14,026 bases of DNA from Cellulomonas sp. Lineage in GTDB: Bacteria > Actinomycetota > Actinomycetes > Actinomycetales > Cellulomonadaceae. The notes under the pieces were generated by a model, which was given only the letters and a program-made list of their open reading frames with translations, was not told the DNA's origin and did not search any database. Below are positions 7,073 through 13,886 of the stretch, one piece after another. The DNA lies in assembly GCA_027451305.1 (NCBI GenBank), contig DAIDJQ010000206.1, positions 1-14,026 of the forward strand, given 5' to 3'. The translations under genes and the position numbers were made by a program. The stretch's first letter is position 1, and every line of letters starts with the position of its first letter.

Positions 7073-8065
7073 GTGTCCGCACCCACTCCCGTGCACGTCA
7101 CCGTCACGGGCGCCGCCGGCCAGATCGGCTACGCCCTGCTGTTCCGGATCGCCTCCGGCCAGCTGCTCGGCCCCGACACCCCCGTCCGGCTGCACCTGCT
7201 CGAGGTTCCGCAGGCGGTCAAGGCGGCCGAGGGCGTCGCGCTCGAGCTGGAGGACTGCGCGTTCCCCCTGCTCGCGGGCACGGACATCCACGACGACGCG
7301 ACGGCGGCGTTCGACGGCGTGCAGGTGGCGTTGCTCGTGGGCGCACGTCCTCGCACGGCGGGGATGGAGCGCGGCGACCTGCTGACCGCCAACGGCGGGA
7401 TCTTCGGCCCGCAGGGTGCGGCGATCAACGCCGGCGCGGCGGACGACGTGCGCGTGCTGGTGGTCGGCAACCCGGCCAACACCAACGCCTACATCGCCCA
7501 GCAGCATGCGCCGGACGTGCCGGCGGACCGCTTCACCGCGATGACCCGCCTCGACCACAACCGCGCCGTCGCCCAGCTGGCGATCCGCACCGGGCGCCCG
7601 GTGACGGACGTCGCGCGGCTGACGATCTGGGGCAACCACTCCGCCACGCAGTACCCGGACATCACCCACGCGACGATCGGCGGCCGCCCAGCGGTCGAGG
7701 TGGTCGGCGACGACGCGTGGGTGCGGGACACCTTCATCCCCACCGTCGCGAAGCGCGGTGCCGCGATCATCGAGGCACGGGGTGCCTCGTCGGCCGCGTC
7801 CGCCGCGAACGCTGCGATCGACCACGTGCACACGTGGGTGCACGGCACCGCCGCGGGCGACTGGACGTCGGCGGGCGTCGTGTCCGACGGCTCGTACGGC
7901 GTCCCCGAGGGGCTCGTCTCGTCGTTCCCGGTCACCGCAGCCGACGGCCGCCTGACGATCGTCCCGGGCCTGCAGCTCGACGAGTTCTCCGCCTCCCGGC
8001 TGGCCGCCTCGGTGGCCGAGCTCGAGGAGGAGCGGGCCCAGGTCCGCGCCCTCGGGCTCGTCTGA
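7073..8065 (+). CDS. mdh: NAD-dependent malate dehydrogenase
   Basis: Malate dehydrogenase interconverts malate and oxaloacetate with NAD in the TCA cycle. The 330-residue protein shows the Rossmann loop TGAAGQIGY (12-20), the coenzyme-selecting acidic residue in LLEVP (Glu44), GARPR (90-94, substrate arginines on the mobile loop), [10 protein letters not shown] (130-139), RLDHNRA (159-165, with catalytic Asp161 and substrate Arg164) and WGNHS (186-190, with catalytic His189). This arrangement is the cytosolic/Thermus-type family and differs from the lactate-dehydrogenase-like group. Glu44 takes the place of the more usual Asp; both favour NAD. The GTG at 7073 has AAGGAG 7 bases upstream and is followed at once by the first beta strand. 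It is probably co-transcribed with icd. Confidence 0.96.
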   Translation: MSAPTPVHVTVTGAAGQIGYALLFRIASGQLLGPDTPVRLHLLEVPQAVKAAEGVALELEDCAFPLLAGTDIHDDATAAFDGVQVALLVGARPRTAGMERGDLLTANGGIFGPQGAAINAGAADDVRVLVVGNPANTNAYIAQQHAPDVPADRFTAMTRLDHNRAVAQLAIRTGRPVTDVARLTIWGNHSATQYPDITHATIGGRPAVEVVGDDAWVRDTFIPTVAKRGAAIIEARGASSAASAANAAIDHVHTWVHGTAAGDWTSAGVVSDGSYGVPEGLVSSFPVTAADGRLTIVPGLQLDEFSASRLAASVAELEEERAQVRALGLV

Positions 8066-8072
8066 ACGCTGC

Positions 8073-8099
8073 CGACCGGCCGAACCCGCGTCCCGGTCG
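8073..8099 (+). terminator. Hairpin after mdh
   Basis: CGACCGG (8073-8079) pairs perfectly with CCGGTCG (8093-8099) around a 13-base loop, starting 8 bases after the mdh stop. No U-run follows. It probably separates the icd-mdh unit from the ROK gene. Confidence 0.45.
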
Positions 8100-8124
8100 A
8101 CCGCCGGGGGCCGGCGACGAAGGC

Positions 8125-8157
8125 TTGACGATCGGTGGTTTGATTCACCCAGAAACC
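8125..8157 (+). promoter_or_regulatory. Possible promoter/operator region of the ROK gene
   Basis: TTGACG (8125-8130) resembles a -35 box, but no TANNNT follows at 16-19 bases. Next comes GGTTT (8137-8141), an 11-base gap, and AAACC (8153-8157), a small inverted repeat that encloses GATTCAC (8142-8148). The same heptamer occurs upstream of the following ATPase gene. The region could be an autoregulatory site. Confidence 0.3.
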
Positions 8158-8236
8158 GCCCGGGTCGCACCCGGAGCGCCGGGTCACCGGCGTCCGCACC
8201 CGCGCGGCGCCGCGCGGCACTGGGAGGGCGAGAACG

Positions 8237-9427
8237 ATGTCGGGGTCGCAGTCCGCCCTGCGAGGGGCGAACCGCGCGCTGATCGTGGATGCCGTGCGCC
8301 GCTACGGCGGTCTCACCCAGGTCGAGCTGGCCGGCACGACCGGCCTGTCGGCGGCCACGGTCTCGAACATCGTCAAGGAGCTGCTCGGCGCCGGGGTGGT
8401 CGAGGTGCGGACCACCGTGCGCAGCGGGCGTCGCGCCCAGCTGGTCACCCTGGCGCACCGCACCGGGCTCGCAGTCGGCGTCCACATCGGCCTGCGGCAC
8501 CTGCGGATCTCGCTCGCGGACGCCTCCCACGAGGTGCTGGCAGACCAGACCCTGCCGCTGCCGCCCGACCACCGTGCGGACACCAGCCTCGACCGCGCCG
8601 CCCTGCTCATCGTCGACCTGCTCGAGAGGGTGGGGTCCGCCCTCGACGAGGTGCTCGGCATCGGGATCGCCCTGCCGGCACCGGTCGACGTGGCCACGGG
8701 CACCATCTCGGTGCCCGGCATCATGCGCGGCTGGGACGACGTGGCGGTCGGCTACGTGATGTCCAAGCGCCTGAACCGGCCCGTCTTCGTGGACAACGAC
8801 GCCAACCTCGGCGCCCTCGCCGAGAGCCGGATCGGCGCCTCGCGGGGCTACCAGGACTCGGTGTACGTCCGCGCGTCCTACGGCGTCGGCGGGGGCGTCG
8901 TGATCGGGGGACAGGTGCACCGCGGCTTCGCGGGCACCGCGGGGGAGATCGGCCACGTCCAGGTCGACCCCGGGGGCGACATCTGCCTGTGCGGCAGCCG
9001 CGGCTGCCTCAACACCGTCGTCGGCGCCCAGGCGCTGCTCGCACCGCTGCGGGCCAGCCACGGCACGCTGGCGCTACGGGACGTGATCGCCCAGGCCCGG
9101 GCCGGGGACCCGGGGTGCCGGCAGATCGTCTCGGACGCCGGTGCGACGATCGGCGCGGTCGTGGCCGGCCTCGGCATGGCCGTCAACCCGCAGTGCGTGG
9201 TGGTCGGCGGCGAGCTCGCCGAGACGGGCGAGATCCTGCTCGGCCCGATGCGTGAGGCCATCCGGCGCCGGGTGCTGCTGAACCAGATCGCGCCGCTCGA
9301 GGTGGTGCCGGCGGACCTGGGTCAGGACGCCGAGGTGATGGGTGCGCTGCTGCTCGTGCTCTCCTCGACCGACCTGCTGGTGCGCGCGGTCGAGGAGGAG
9401 CCTGCCGGCCGTTGGGGGGTTGGTTGA
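8237..9427 (+). CDS. ROK family transcriptional repressor
   Basis: ROK repressors combine a DNA-binding helix-turn-helix with a sugar-kinase-like sensor domain and commonly control sugar uptake genes (XylR, NagC, Mlc, Streptomyces Rok7B7). The 396-residue protein has an N-terminal winged helix-turn-helix (LTQVELAGTTGLSAATVSNI region, about 26-57) and a ROK domain from about 75. Visible features are VDNDANLGALAE (185-196), GTAGEIGH (233-240) and the zinc motif His240, Cys250, Cys252, Cys257. The N-terminal ATP-binding DxGxT motif is lost (GVHIGLRHLR), so it is a regulator and not a kinase. The usual Glu after GCL is Asn259. ATG 8237 has GGGAGG 9 bases upstream. It stands just before two sugar-transport ATPase genes, so a pentose or other sugar is the likely inducer, but the ligand cannot be read from the sequence. 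Confidence 0.92.
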   Translation: MSGSQSALRGANRALIVDAVRRYGGLTQVELAGTTGLSAATVSNIVKELLGAGVVEVRTTVRSGRRAQLVTLAHRTGLAVGVHIGLRHLRISLADASHEVLADQTLPLPPDHRADTSLDRAALLIVDLLERVGSALDEVLGIGIALPAPVDVATGTISVPGIMRGWDDVAVGYVMSKRLNRPVFVDNDANLGALAESRIGASRGYQDSVYVRASYGVGGGVVIGGQVHRGFAGTAGEIGHVQVDPGGDICLCGSRGCLNTVVGAQALLAPLRASHGTLALRDVIAQARAGDPGCRQIVSDAGATIGAVVAGLGMAVNPQCVVVGGELAETGEILLGPMREAIRRRVLLNQIAPLEVVPADLGQDAEVMGALLLVLSSTDLLVRAVEEEPAGRWGVG

Positions 9428-9486
9428 CTGTGGACGTCGGCACAGATTCACTGATGGCACGCGCGTTCGACGAGGGGCAGGAGAGC

Positions 9487-10275
9487 ATGACGGCGACGAC
9501 GCCCGACATCCGGCCGCCCTTGCTGTCGATGCGCGGAGTGACCAAGCGCTTCGGCGCGGTCGAGGCCCTGGTCGGGGTCGACTTCGAGGTGAACGCGCAC
9601 GAGGTGGTCGCGCTCGTCGGCGACAACGGAGCCGGCAAGTCGACGCTCGCGAAGGTGATCGCGGGCGTGCTGCGTCCGGACGCGGGCCTCATCGAGCTCG
9701 ACGGCGAACCGGCGACGATCGGCTCGGCCAGGTCGGCCCGCGAGCTGGGGATCGCGACGGTGTTCCAGGACCTCGCGCTCTGCGAGAACCTCGACGTGAC
9801 GGCGAACATCTTCCTGGGCCAGGAGGTGCGCGCCTCCGGCGGCTGGCTCGCGGACGAGCGGATGGAGCAGACGGCTCGTCGCATCCTGCAGCAGATCACG
9901 GCAGGCATCCCGTCGGTGCACGCCCCGTTGCGGACCCTCTCCGGGGGGCAGCGGCAGGCCGTCGCGATCGCACGGACCCTGGTGGGCCAGCCGCGGCTCG
10001 TGGTGCTCGACGAGCCCACGGCTGCGCTGTCGGTCGCCCAGACCGCGGAGGTGCTCACCCACATCGAGCGGCTGCGGGACCTCGGTCTCGGCGTCATCCT
10101 GATCAGCCACAACATGACCGACGTGCGGTCCGTCTCGGATCGCATCGAGGTGCTGCGCCACGGGCGCAACAACGGCTCGTTCGACACGGCGACCACCAGC
10201 TACGAGTCGATCATCGCGGCCATCACCGGCGCGACCTCGAGCCGTCCGGTGTCGCACCTGCGCTCCGTGATCTGA
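9487..10275 (+). CDS. Single-domain sugar ABC transporter ATPase (CUT2 type) without adjacent permease
   Basis: This is an ATP-hydrolysing subunit of an ABC importer, bound to the inner face of the membrane. The 262-residue protein has one complete nucleotide-binding domain: Walker A GDNGAGKST (45-53), Q-loop Gln94, signature LSGGQRQ (151-157), Walker B LVVLDEP (171-177) and switch His208. The features NIFLGQEV and ISHNM place it with the CUT2 sugar group, in which most members have two fused domains (~500 residues). Single-domain forms such as FrcA and actinobacterial XylG are known. ATG 9487 has GAGGGG 9 bases (or AGGAG 3 bases) upstream; in-frame GTG 9412 and ATG 9454 lack a site. It follows the ROK gene by 59 bases. 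No permease or binding-protein gene lies beside it, so it must serve another transporter or be a remnant with intact motifs. Confidence 0.88.
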   Translation: MTATTPDIRPPLLSMRGVTKRFGAVEALVGVDFEVNAHEVVALVGDNGAGKSTLAKVIAGVLRPDAGLIELDGEPATIGSARSARELGIATVFQDLALCENLDVTANIFLGQEVRASGGWLADERMEQTARRILQQITAGIPSVHAPLRTLSGGQRQAVAIARTLVGQPRLVVLDEPTAALSVAQTAEVLTHIERLRDLGLGVILISHNMTDVRSVSDRIEVLRHGRNNGSFDTATTSYESIIAAITGATSSRPVSHLRSVI

Positions 10276-10280
10276 CTCGG

Positions 10281-10332
10281 CGGTCGCGGCCCGACCCGAC
10301 CGTCGCACGGACGCGCCGGTCCACGCCGGCGC
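10281..10332. terminator. Two hairpins between convergent genes
   Basis: CGGTCG (10281-10286) pairs with CGACCG (10297-10302), and GCGCCGG (10313-10319) pairs with CCGGCGC (10326-10332) around a 6-base loop. They lie between the stops of the ATPase and DUF167 genes and probably end transcription from one or both sides. Confidence 0.5.
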
Positions 10333-10372
10333 CTGGTCGCCTCGACGTGACTGCTGCGCGCCGCGCGTCGCG

Positions 10373-10654
10373 TCAGCCGGTGGCGAGGAGCCGCTCGACG
10401 ACGGCGCGGAGCGCGGTGTCCTCGTCCGGGCCGTCCGTGTCGACCTCGACGAGCTTGTCCCGGCTCGTGGCTCCCCGCACCAGCCGCAGCCGCCGGGCCG
10501 GGAGGCCGAGTGCGGCGGCGAGCGCCGTCAGGGCGGCCTGGGTGGCCTTGCCGTCGACCGCTCGCTCGTGAACCGCGACCACCAGCCGCCCGGCGTGCGT
10601 ACCGCCGACGCCGGGCCGGGCCGAGCCGGGCCGGACGCGGATCTCGAGTCGCAC
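10373..10654 (-). CDS. DUF167 (YggU/UPF0235) family protein
   Basis: The protein is 93 residues from the GTG at 10654, the usual length for this family. It begins VRLEIRVRPGSARPGVGG and contains LVVAVHERAVDGKATQAALTALAAALG in outline (V-ERAVDGKAT about 26-37), then RLVRGATSRDKLVEVD, the family pattern of RV-PGA/S, V---A-DGKAN/T and a glycine-rich SR-K block. The small alpha/beta fold is widespread and its function is unknown. GTG 10654 was preferred because GGAGG lies 9 bases upstream. An in-frame ATG at 10663 directly abuts that site with no spacer, and a TTG at 10720 has no site. It interrupts the sugar-transport genes on the opposite strand and is probably unrelated to them. Confidence 0.8.
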   Translation of the reverse strand: MRLEIRVRPGSARPGVGGTHAGRLVVAVHERAVDGKATQAALTALAAALGLPARRLRLVRGATSRDKLVEVDTDGPDEDTALRAVVERLLATG

Positions 10655-10663
10655 GGGTGACAT

Positions 10664-10870
10664 CCTCCCTCGCCCGCGCGGCCCTCGGAGGTCGGCGGAG
10701 CGCCGTTTCGCAGCGTTCAAGAAGTGATGACAACGAGAGCCCTTGGTGCCGTCAGCCTTGAAGCCGCCCGGAAACGGACAGGACCACCCGGGCCCACTCG
10801 GCGCCGATCGGTGGCAACTGACGCCAATGTCACAGGGAGGTCACGATGCGGTGAGGGTACGGACACGGCC
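10664..10870. other. Gap between the DUF167 gene and the importer promoter
   Basis: I see no convincing gene here. Open frames across it lack start sites and family-like sequence. It holds a direct repeat of GTCAC (10829-10833 and 10840-10844) spaced 11 bases, one helical turn, and a weak TGGC/GCCA repeat (10812-10826). Either could be an upstream regulator site for the importer operon, but the evidence is thin. The DUF167 promoter should also lie here; no clear -10 was found. Confidence 0.3.
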
Positions 10871-10892
10871 TTGCGTTCATGAGTTGACGCAA
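10871..10892 (+). promoter_or_regulatory. Candidate operator over the -35 box of the sugar importer promoter
   Basis: TTGCGT (10871-10876) and ACGCAA (10887-10892) form a perfect 6-base inverted repeat with a 10-base centre. With two mismatches the arms extend to 9 bases (TTGCGTTCA / TTGACGCAA). The right arm overlaps the -35 hexamer, where a bound repressor would block RNA polymerase. ROK or LacI-type proteins are possible ligands; the ROK protein encoded upstream is the nearest candidate. Confidence 0.45.
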
Positions 10893-10912
10893 TGGAGTCG
10901 TCTGCCTAGTGT
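10884..10912 (+). promoter_or_regulatory. Promoter of the monosaccharide importer operon
   Basis: TTGACG (10884-10889) and TAGTGT (10907-10912) are separated by exactly 17 bases, the best -35/-10 pair in the window. Transcription would begin near 10919, giving a leader of about 45 bases before the ATG at 10964. Confidence 0.7.
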
Positions 10913-10937
10913 CTGTCCGGACCCGCGGGGTCGCGGT

Positions 10938-10951
10938 GTGCAGTGCTGCAC
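10938..10951 (+). promoter_or_regulatory. Palindrome in the importer leader, abutting the ribosome binding site
   Basis: GTGCAG-TG-CTGCAC is a perfect 14-base palindrome ending one base before the Shine-Dalgarno sequence GAGGAG (10952-10957). A second repeat, GACCC-GCG-GGGTC (10920-10932), lies just upstream at the transcript's 5' end. The palindrome could be a second operator downstream of the start site, or an RNA hairpin that affects translation. Confidence 0.4.
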
Positions 10952-10963
10952 GAGGAGCGTGAA

Positions 10964-12511
10964 ATGACGGACGGCCCAGTCATCCTGGAGATGCGGTCGA
11001 TCACCAAGGTGTTCCCGGGAGTCCGGGCGCTGGACCGGGTGAGCATGCAGGTACGTGCGGGTGAGATCCACGCGATCTGCGGAGAGAACGGCGCCGGCAA
11101 GTCGACGCTGATGAAGGTGCTCTCGGGGGTCTACCCGTACGGGACCTACGAGGGCGAGATCAACTACCTCGGCGAAGAGGTCCGGTTCAAGGACATCAAG
11201 TCCTCCGAGCACGCCGGGATCGTCATCATCCACCAGGAGCTGGCGCTCATCCCCGAGCTCTCGATCACCGAGAACATCTTCCTCGGCAACGAGGTCAAGG
11301 GTTCGGTGGGCATCGACTGGACCGAGGCCCGGCGCCGTGCCGTCGACCTCTTGGCGCGGGTGGGCCTGGACGAGTCGCCCGACGAGGTCATCAAGAACAT
11401 CGGCGTCGGCAAGCAGCAGCTGGTGGAGATCGCCAAGGCGCTGTCCAAGAACGTCAAGCTGCTCATCCTCGACGAGCCGACGTCGGCCCTGAACGAGGAC
11501 GACTCGGCGCACCTGCTCGACCTGCTGCGCGGCCTGCGCTCCCGCGGCCTGACCAGCATCATGATCTCCCACAAGCTGAACGAGATCGCGGCCATCTCCG
11601 ACTCGATCACGATCATCCGCGACGGCAAGTCGGTCGAGACCATCGAGGTCGGCGTCGAGGGCGTGGAGGAGGACCGGATCATCCGCGGGATGGTCGGTCG
11701 GTCGCTCGACGCGCGCTTCCCGGAGCACACGCCCAACATCGGCGCCACGTTCTTCGAGGTCGAGGACTGGACGGTCGAGCACCCGCAGGTGCCGGGGCGT
11801 CTGGTCTGCAAGCACTCCAGCTTCCACGTGCGGCGCGGCGAGATCGTCGGCTTCGCCGGCATCATGGGCGCCGGTCGCACCGAGCTCGCACGGTCGCTGT
11901 TCGGCCGCACGTACGGCCGCTACCTCGGTGGCCAGATCACCATCGACGGCCGGCCGGTGAGCATCCACACGGTGCAGCAGGCGATCGACCACAAGGTCGC
12001 CTACGTCCCCGAGGACCGCAAGGCGCTGGGACTGAACCTGCTGGACAGCATCCAGGACACCGTCGTGGCAGCAGACCTGCGACGCATCTCCAAGCACTCC
12101 GTGATCGACACCGATGCCGCGTACCTCGCGGCGGAGCGGTACCGCAAGGCGCTGAACGTCAAGGCGAACTCGGTGCGCGAGGGGGTCGTGAAGCTCTCGG
12201 GCGGCAACCAGCAGAAGGTGCTGCTCGGCAAGTGGATGTTCCCGGAGCCGGACCTGTTGATCCTCGACGAGCCGACCCGCGGTATCGACGTCGGCGCGAA
12301 GTTCGAGATCTACGGACTGATCAACCGTCTCGCCGACTCCGGCAAGGGCGTGATCGTCATCTCGTCCGAGCTGCCCGAGCTGCTCGGGCTGTGCGACCGC
12401 ATCTACACGATCTTCGAAGGCGCCATCACCGGTGTCGTCGACAGGGCGGACGCGACGCAGGAGTACCTCATGCGCCTCATGACCGGCGCGGCCTCGGCCG
12501 CCATCCACTGA
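10964..12511 (+). CDS. mmsA: Monosaccharide ABC importer ATPase with two fused domains (MmsA/GguA type)
   Basis: This ATPase powers uptake of aldose sugars with the permease and binding protein encoded next. The 515-residue protein has two nucleotide-binding domains. The first has Walker A GENGAGKST (40-48), VIIHQELALIPELS (87-100), a variant signature NIGVGKQQ (145-152), Walker B LLILDEPTSAL (166-176) and His203. The second has a Walker A without the lysine (GIMGAGRTE, 299-307), a canonical signature LSGGNQQK (411-418), Walker B LLILDEPTRGIDVG (431-444) and Ser468 in SSEL at the switch position. This asymmetry is normal in CUT2 ATPases: one composite site is active. GVYPYGTYEGEI (55-66) matches GguA/MmsA better than RbsA or XylG. 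ATG 10964 has GAGGAG 6 bases upstream. The permease starts 29 bases after the stop. The symbol follows family resemblance and operon order. Confidence 0.88.
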   Translation: MTDGPVILEMRSITKVFPGVRALDRVSMQVRAGEIHAICGENGAGKSTLMKVLSGVYPYGTYEGEINYLGEEVRFKDIKSSEHAGIVIIHQELALIPELSITENIFLGNEVKGSVGIDWTEARRRAVDLLARVGLDESPDEVIKNIGVGKQQLVEIAKALSKNVKLLILDEPTSALNEDDSAHLLDLLRGLRSRGLTSIMISHKLNEIAAISDSITIIRDGKSVETIEVGVEGVEEDRIIRGMVGRSLDARFPEHTPNIGATFFEVEDWTVEHPQVPGRLVCKHSSFHVRRGEIVGFAGIMGAGRTELARSLFGRTYGRYLGGQITIDGRPVSIHTVQQAIDHKVAYVPEDRKALGLNLLDSIQDTVVAADLRRISKHSVIDTDAAYLAAERYRKALNVKANSVREGVVKLSGGNQQKVLLGKWMFPEPDLLILDEPTRGIDVGAKFEIYGLINRLADSGKGVIVISSELPELLGLCDRIYTIFEGAITGVVDRADATQEYLMRLMTGAASAAIH

Positions 12512-12540
12512 AGCCATTCCGGCACGAAGGAATCTCGACG

Positions 12541-13821
12541 ATGAAGTCTCTCAAGCAGCTCTTCAGCGGCGGCGCGCGCCAGTTCGGCATGGTCTTCGCG
12601 CTCGCGGCGCTGATTGCGATCTTCCAGTTCACCACCGGCGGGAAGGTGCTCACACCGACCAACGCCCAGAACATCATCAACGGAAACGCCTACATCCTGA
12701 TCCTCGCGATCGGGATGGTGCTGGTGATCATCGCCGGCCACATCGACCTGTCGGTCGGCTCCGTCGCGGCCGTCGTCGGGATCGTGGTCGCGCTGGCGAT
12801 CCGTGACTGGGGCATCCCGTGGTGGCTGGGTGTGCTCCTCGGCCTCGCGGTCGGCGCCCTGATCGGCATGTGGCAGGGCGCCTGGGTTGCCTATGTGGGC
12901 ATCCCCGGGTTCATCACCACGCTGGCCGGCATGATGCTGTTCCGCGGTGCCAACCAGTTCATCGGCAAGTCGAACACCATCCCGGTGCCCAACCAGATCC
13001 AGTACCTCGGTGCCGGTTACCTGCCCGAGTGGGGCCCCAACACCGGCCTGAACAACTCGACGCTGCTGCTCGGCGTGCTGGCGATCGTCTTCACCGTGTG
13101 GGTCGAGTTCCGTCGCCGCGCGAAGGCCGTCAAGCTCGGCGGCGCGCAGACGCCCGTCATGGTCTCGGTGATCCGCACCGCCCTGATCGTCGCGCTGCTC
13201 GGCTACGTGACGTACCTGTTCGGTTCCGGCCGACCGGGCACCTCGTTCCCGTTCTCCGGCGTGATCCTCGTAGTCCTCGTGATCATCTACCACTTCGTCT
13301 CGGCCCGGACGATCACCGGTCGGCACGTCTACGCGGTCGGTGGCAACCGTGCCGCGGCGGCCCTGTCCGGCGTCAACATCAAGCGGACCAACTTCGTGGT
13401 CATGATGAACATGTCCCTGCTGGCAGCTCTCGCGGGCATCGTCTTCATCGGCCGATCCACCGCCTCGGGCCCGTTCGACGGCACCGGCTGGGAGCTCGAC
13501 GCGATCGCCGCCGTGTTCATCGGTGGTGCAGCGGTGTCCGGCGGTGTCGGCACCGTGATCGGGTCGATGATCGGTGGTCTCGTGATGGCCGTCCTGAACA
13601 ACGGCCTCCAGCTGATGGGCGTCGGCTCCGACCGCACGCAGATCATCAAGGGCCTGGTGCTGCTCGCCGCTGTGGCGTTCGACGTCTACAACAAGGTCCA
13701 GGGCCGGCCGTCCATCATCGGCACCCTGCTCCGCAACCGGCGCAACGACCTGCTGTCCCCCGGGACCCAGGAGCAGCCCGCCGTCCCGGTCAGTGCCGGC
13801 GAGACCGCGGCCCGGGGCTGA
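12541..13821 (+). CDS. mmsB: Monosaccharide ABC importer permease (MmsB/GguB type)
   Basis: This is the membrane channel subunit of the importer. The 426-residue protein is hydrophobic throughout, with roughly ten or more helices, and carries CUT2/BPD_transp_2 motifs: GMVLVIIAGHIDLSVGS (58-74), the cytoplasmic coupling segment GRHVYAVGGNRAAAALSGV (260-278) and DAIAAVFIGGAAVSGGVGT (320-338). It is longer than RbsC-type permeases (~320) because of an extra segment of about 150-235 that includes FRRRAKAV and SGRPGTSFPFSG, as in the GguB/XylH group. The C-terminal ~30 residues are polar and unconserved in appearance. ATG 12541 has GAAGGA 9 bases upstream. It lies 29 bases after the ATPase stop and is surely in the same operon. 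Confidence 0.9.
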   Translation: MKSLKQLFSGGARQFGMVFALAALIAIFQFTTGGKVLTPTNAQNIINGNAYILILAIGMVLVIIAGHIDLSVGSVAAVVGIVVALAIRDWGIPWWLGVLLGLAVGALIGMWQGAWVAYVGIPGFITTLAGMMLFRGANQFIGKSNTIPVPNQIQYLGAGYLPEWGPNTGLNNSTLLLGVLAIVFTVWVEFRRRAKAVKLGGAQTPVMVSVIRTALIVALLGYVTYLFGSGRPGTSFPFSGVILVVLVIIYHFVSARTITGRHVYAVGGNRAAAALSGVNIKRTNFVVMMNMSLLAALAGIVFIGRSTASGPFDGTGWELDAIAAVFIGGAAVSGGVGTVIGSMIGGLVMAVLNNGLQLMGVGSDRTQIIKGLVLLAAVAFDVYNKVQGRPSIIGTLLRNRRNDLLSPGTQEQPAVPVSAGETAARG

Positions 13822-13842
13822 CCCACAGGTTTTCCGCTGTTA

Positions 13843-13865
13843 CACCCGCACCCAACGACGGGTGC
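13843..13865 (+). other. Two mutually exclusive hairpins before the binding-protein gene
   Basis: CGGGTG (13859-13864) can pair with CACCCG (13843-13848), or GGGTGC (13860-13865) can pair with GCACCC (13848-13853). Both stems are 6 bases and compete for the same 3' arm. They lie 22 bases or more before the ATG at 13887. Such elements often raise or protect the message for the binding protein, which is needed in excess over the membrane subunits. Confidence 0.35.
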
Positions 13866-13886
13866 CCGACAAGAAAGCGATATCCC

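Noticed and set aside
8125..8155. TTGACG as a standard -35 of a ROK promoter
   Set aside because: No TANNNT box lies 16-19 bases downstream; the stretch 8131-8170 has no TA step. It is listed only as a weak regulatory region, not as a firm promoter.
10373..10720. Longer starts for the DUF167 protein (ATG 10663, TTG 10720)
   Set aside because: The ATG touches the GGAGG with no spacer and the TTG has no ribosome site. The extra residues are Arg-rich and unlike the family start.
10743..10967. A 74-codon plus-strand frame in the gap before mmsA
   Set aside because: It runs through the importer promoter and both operators, lacks a ribosome site, overlaps the mmsA start and has no recognisable sequence.
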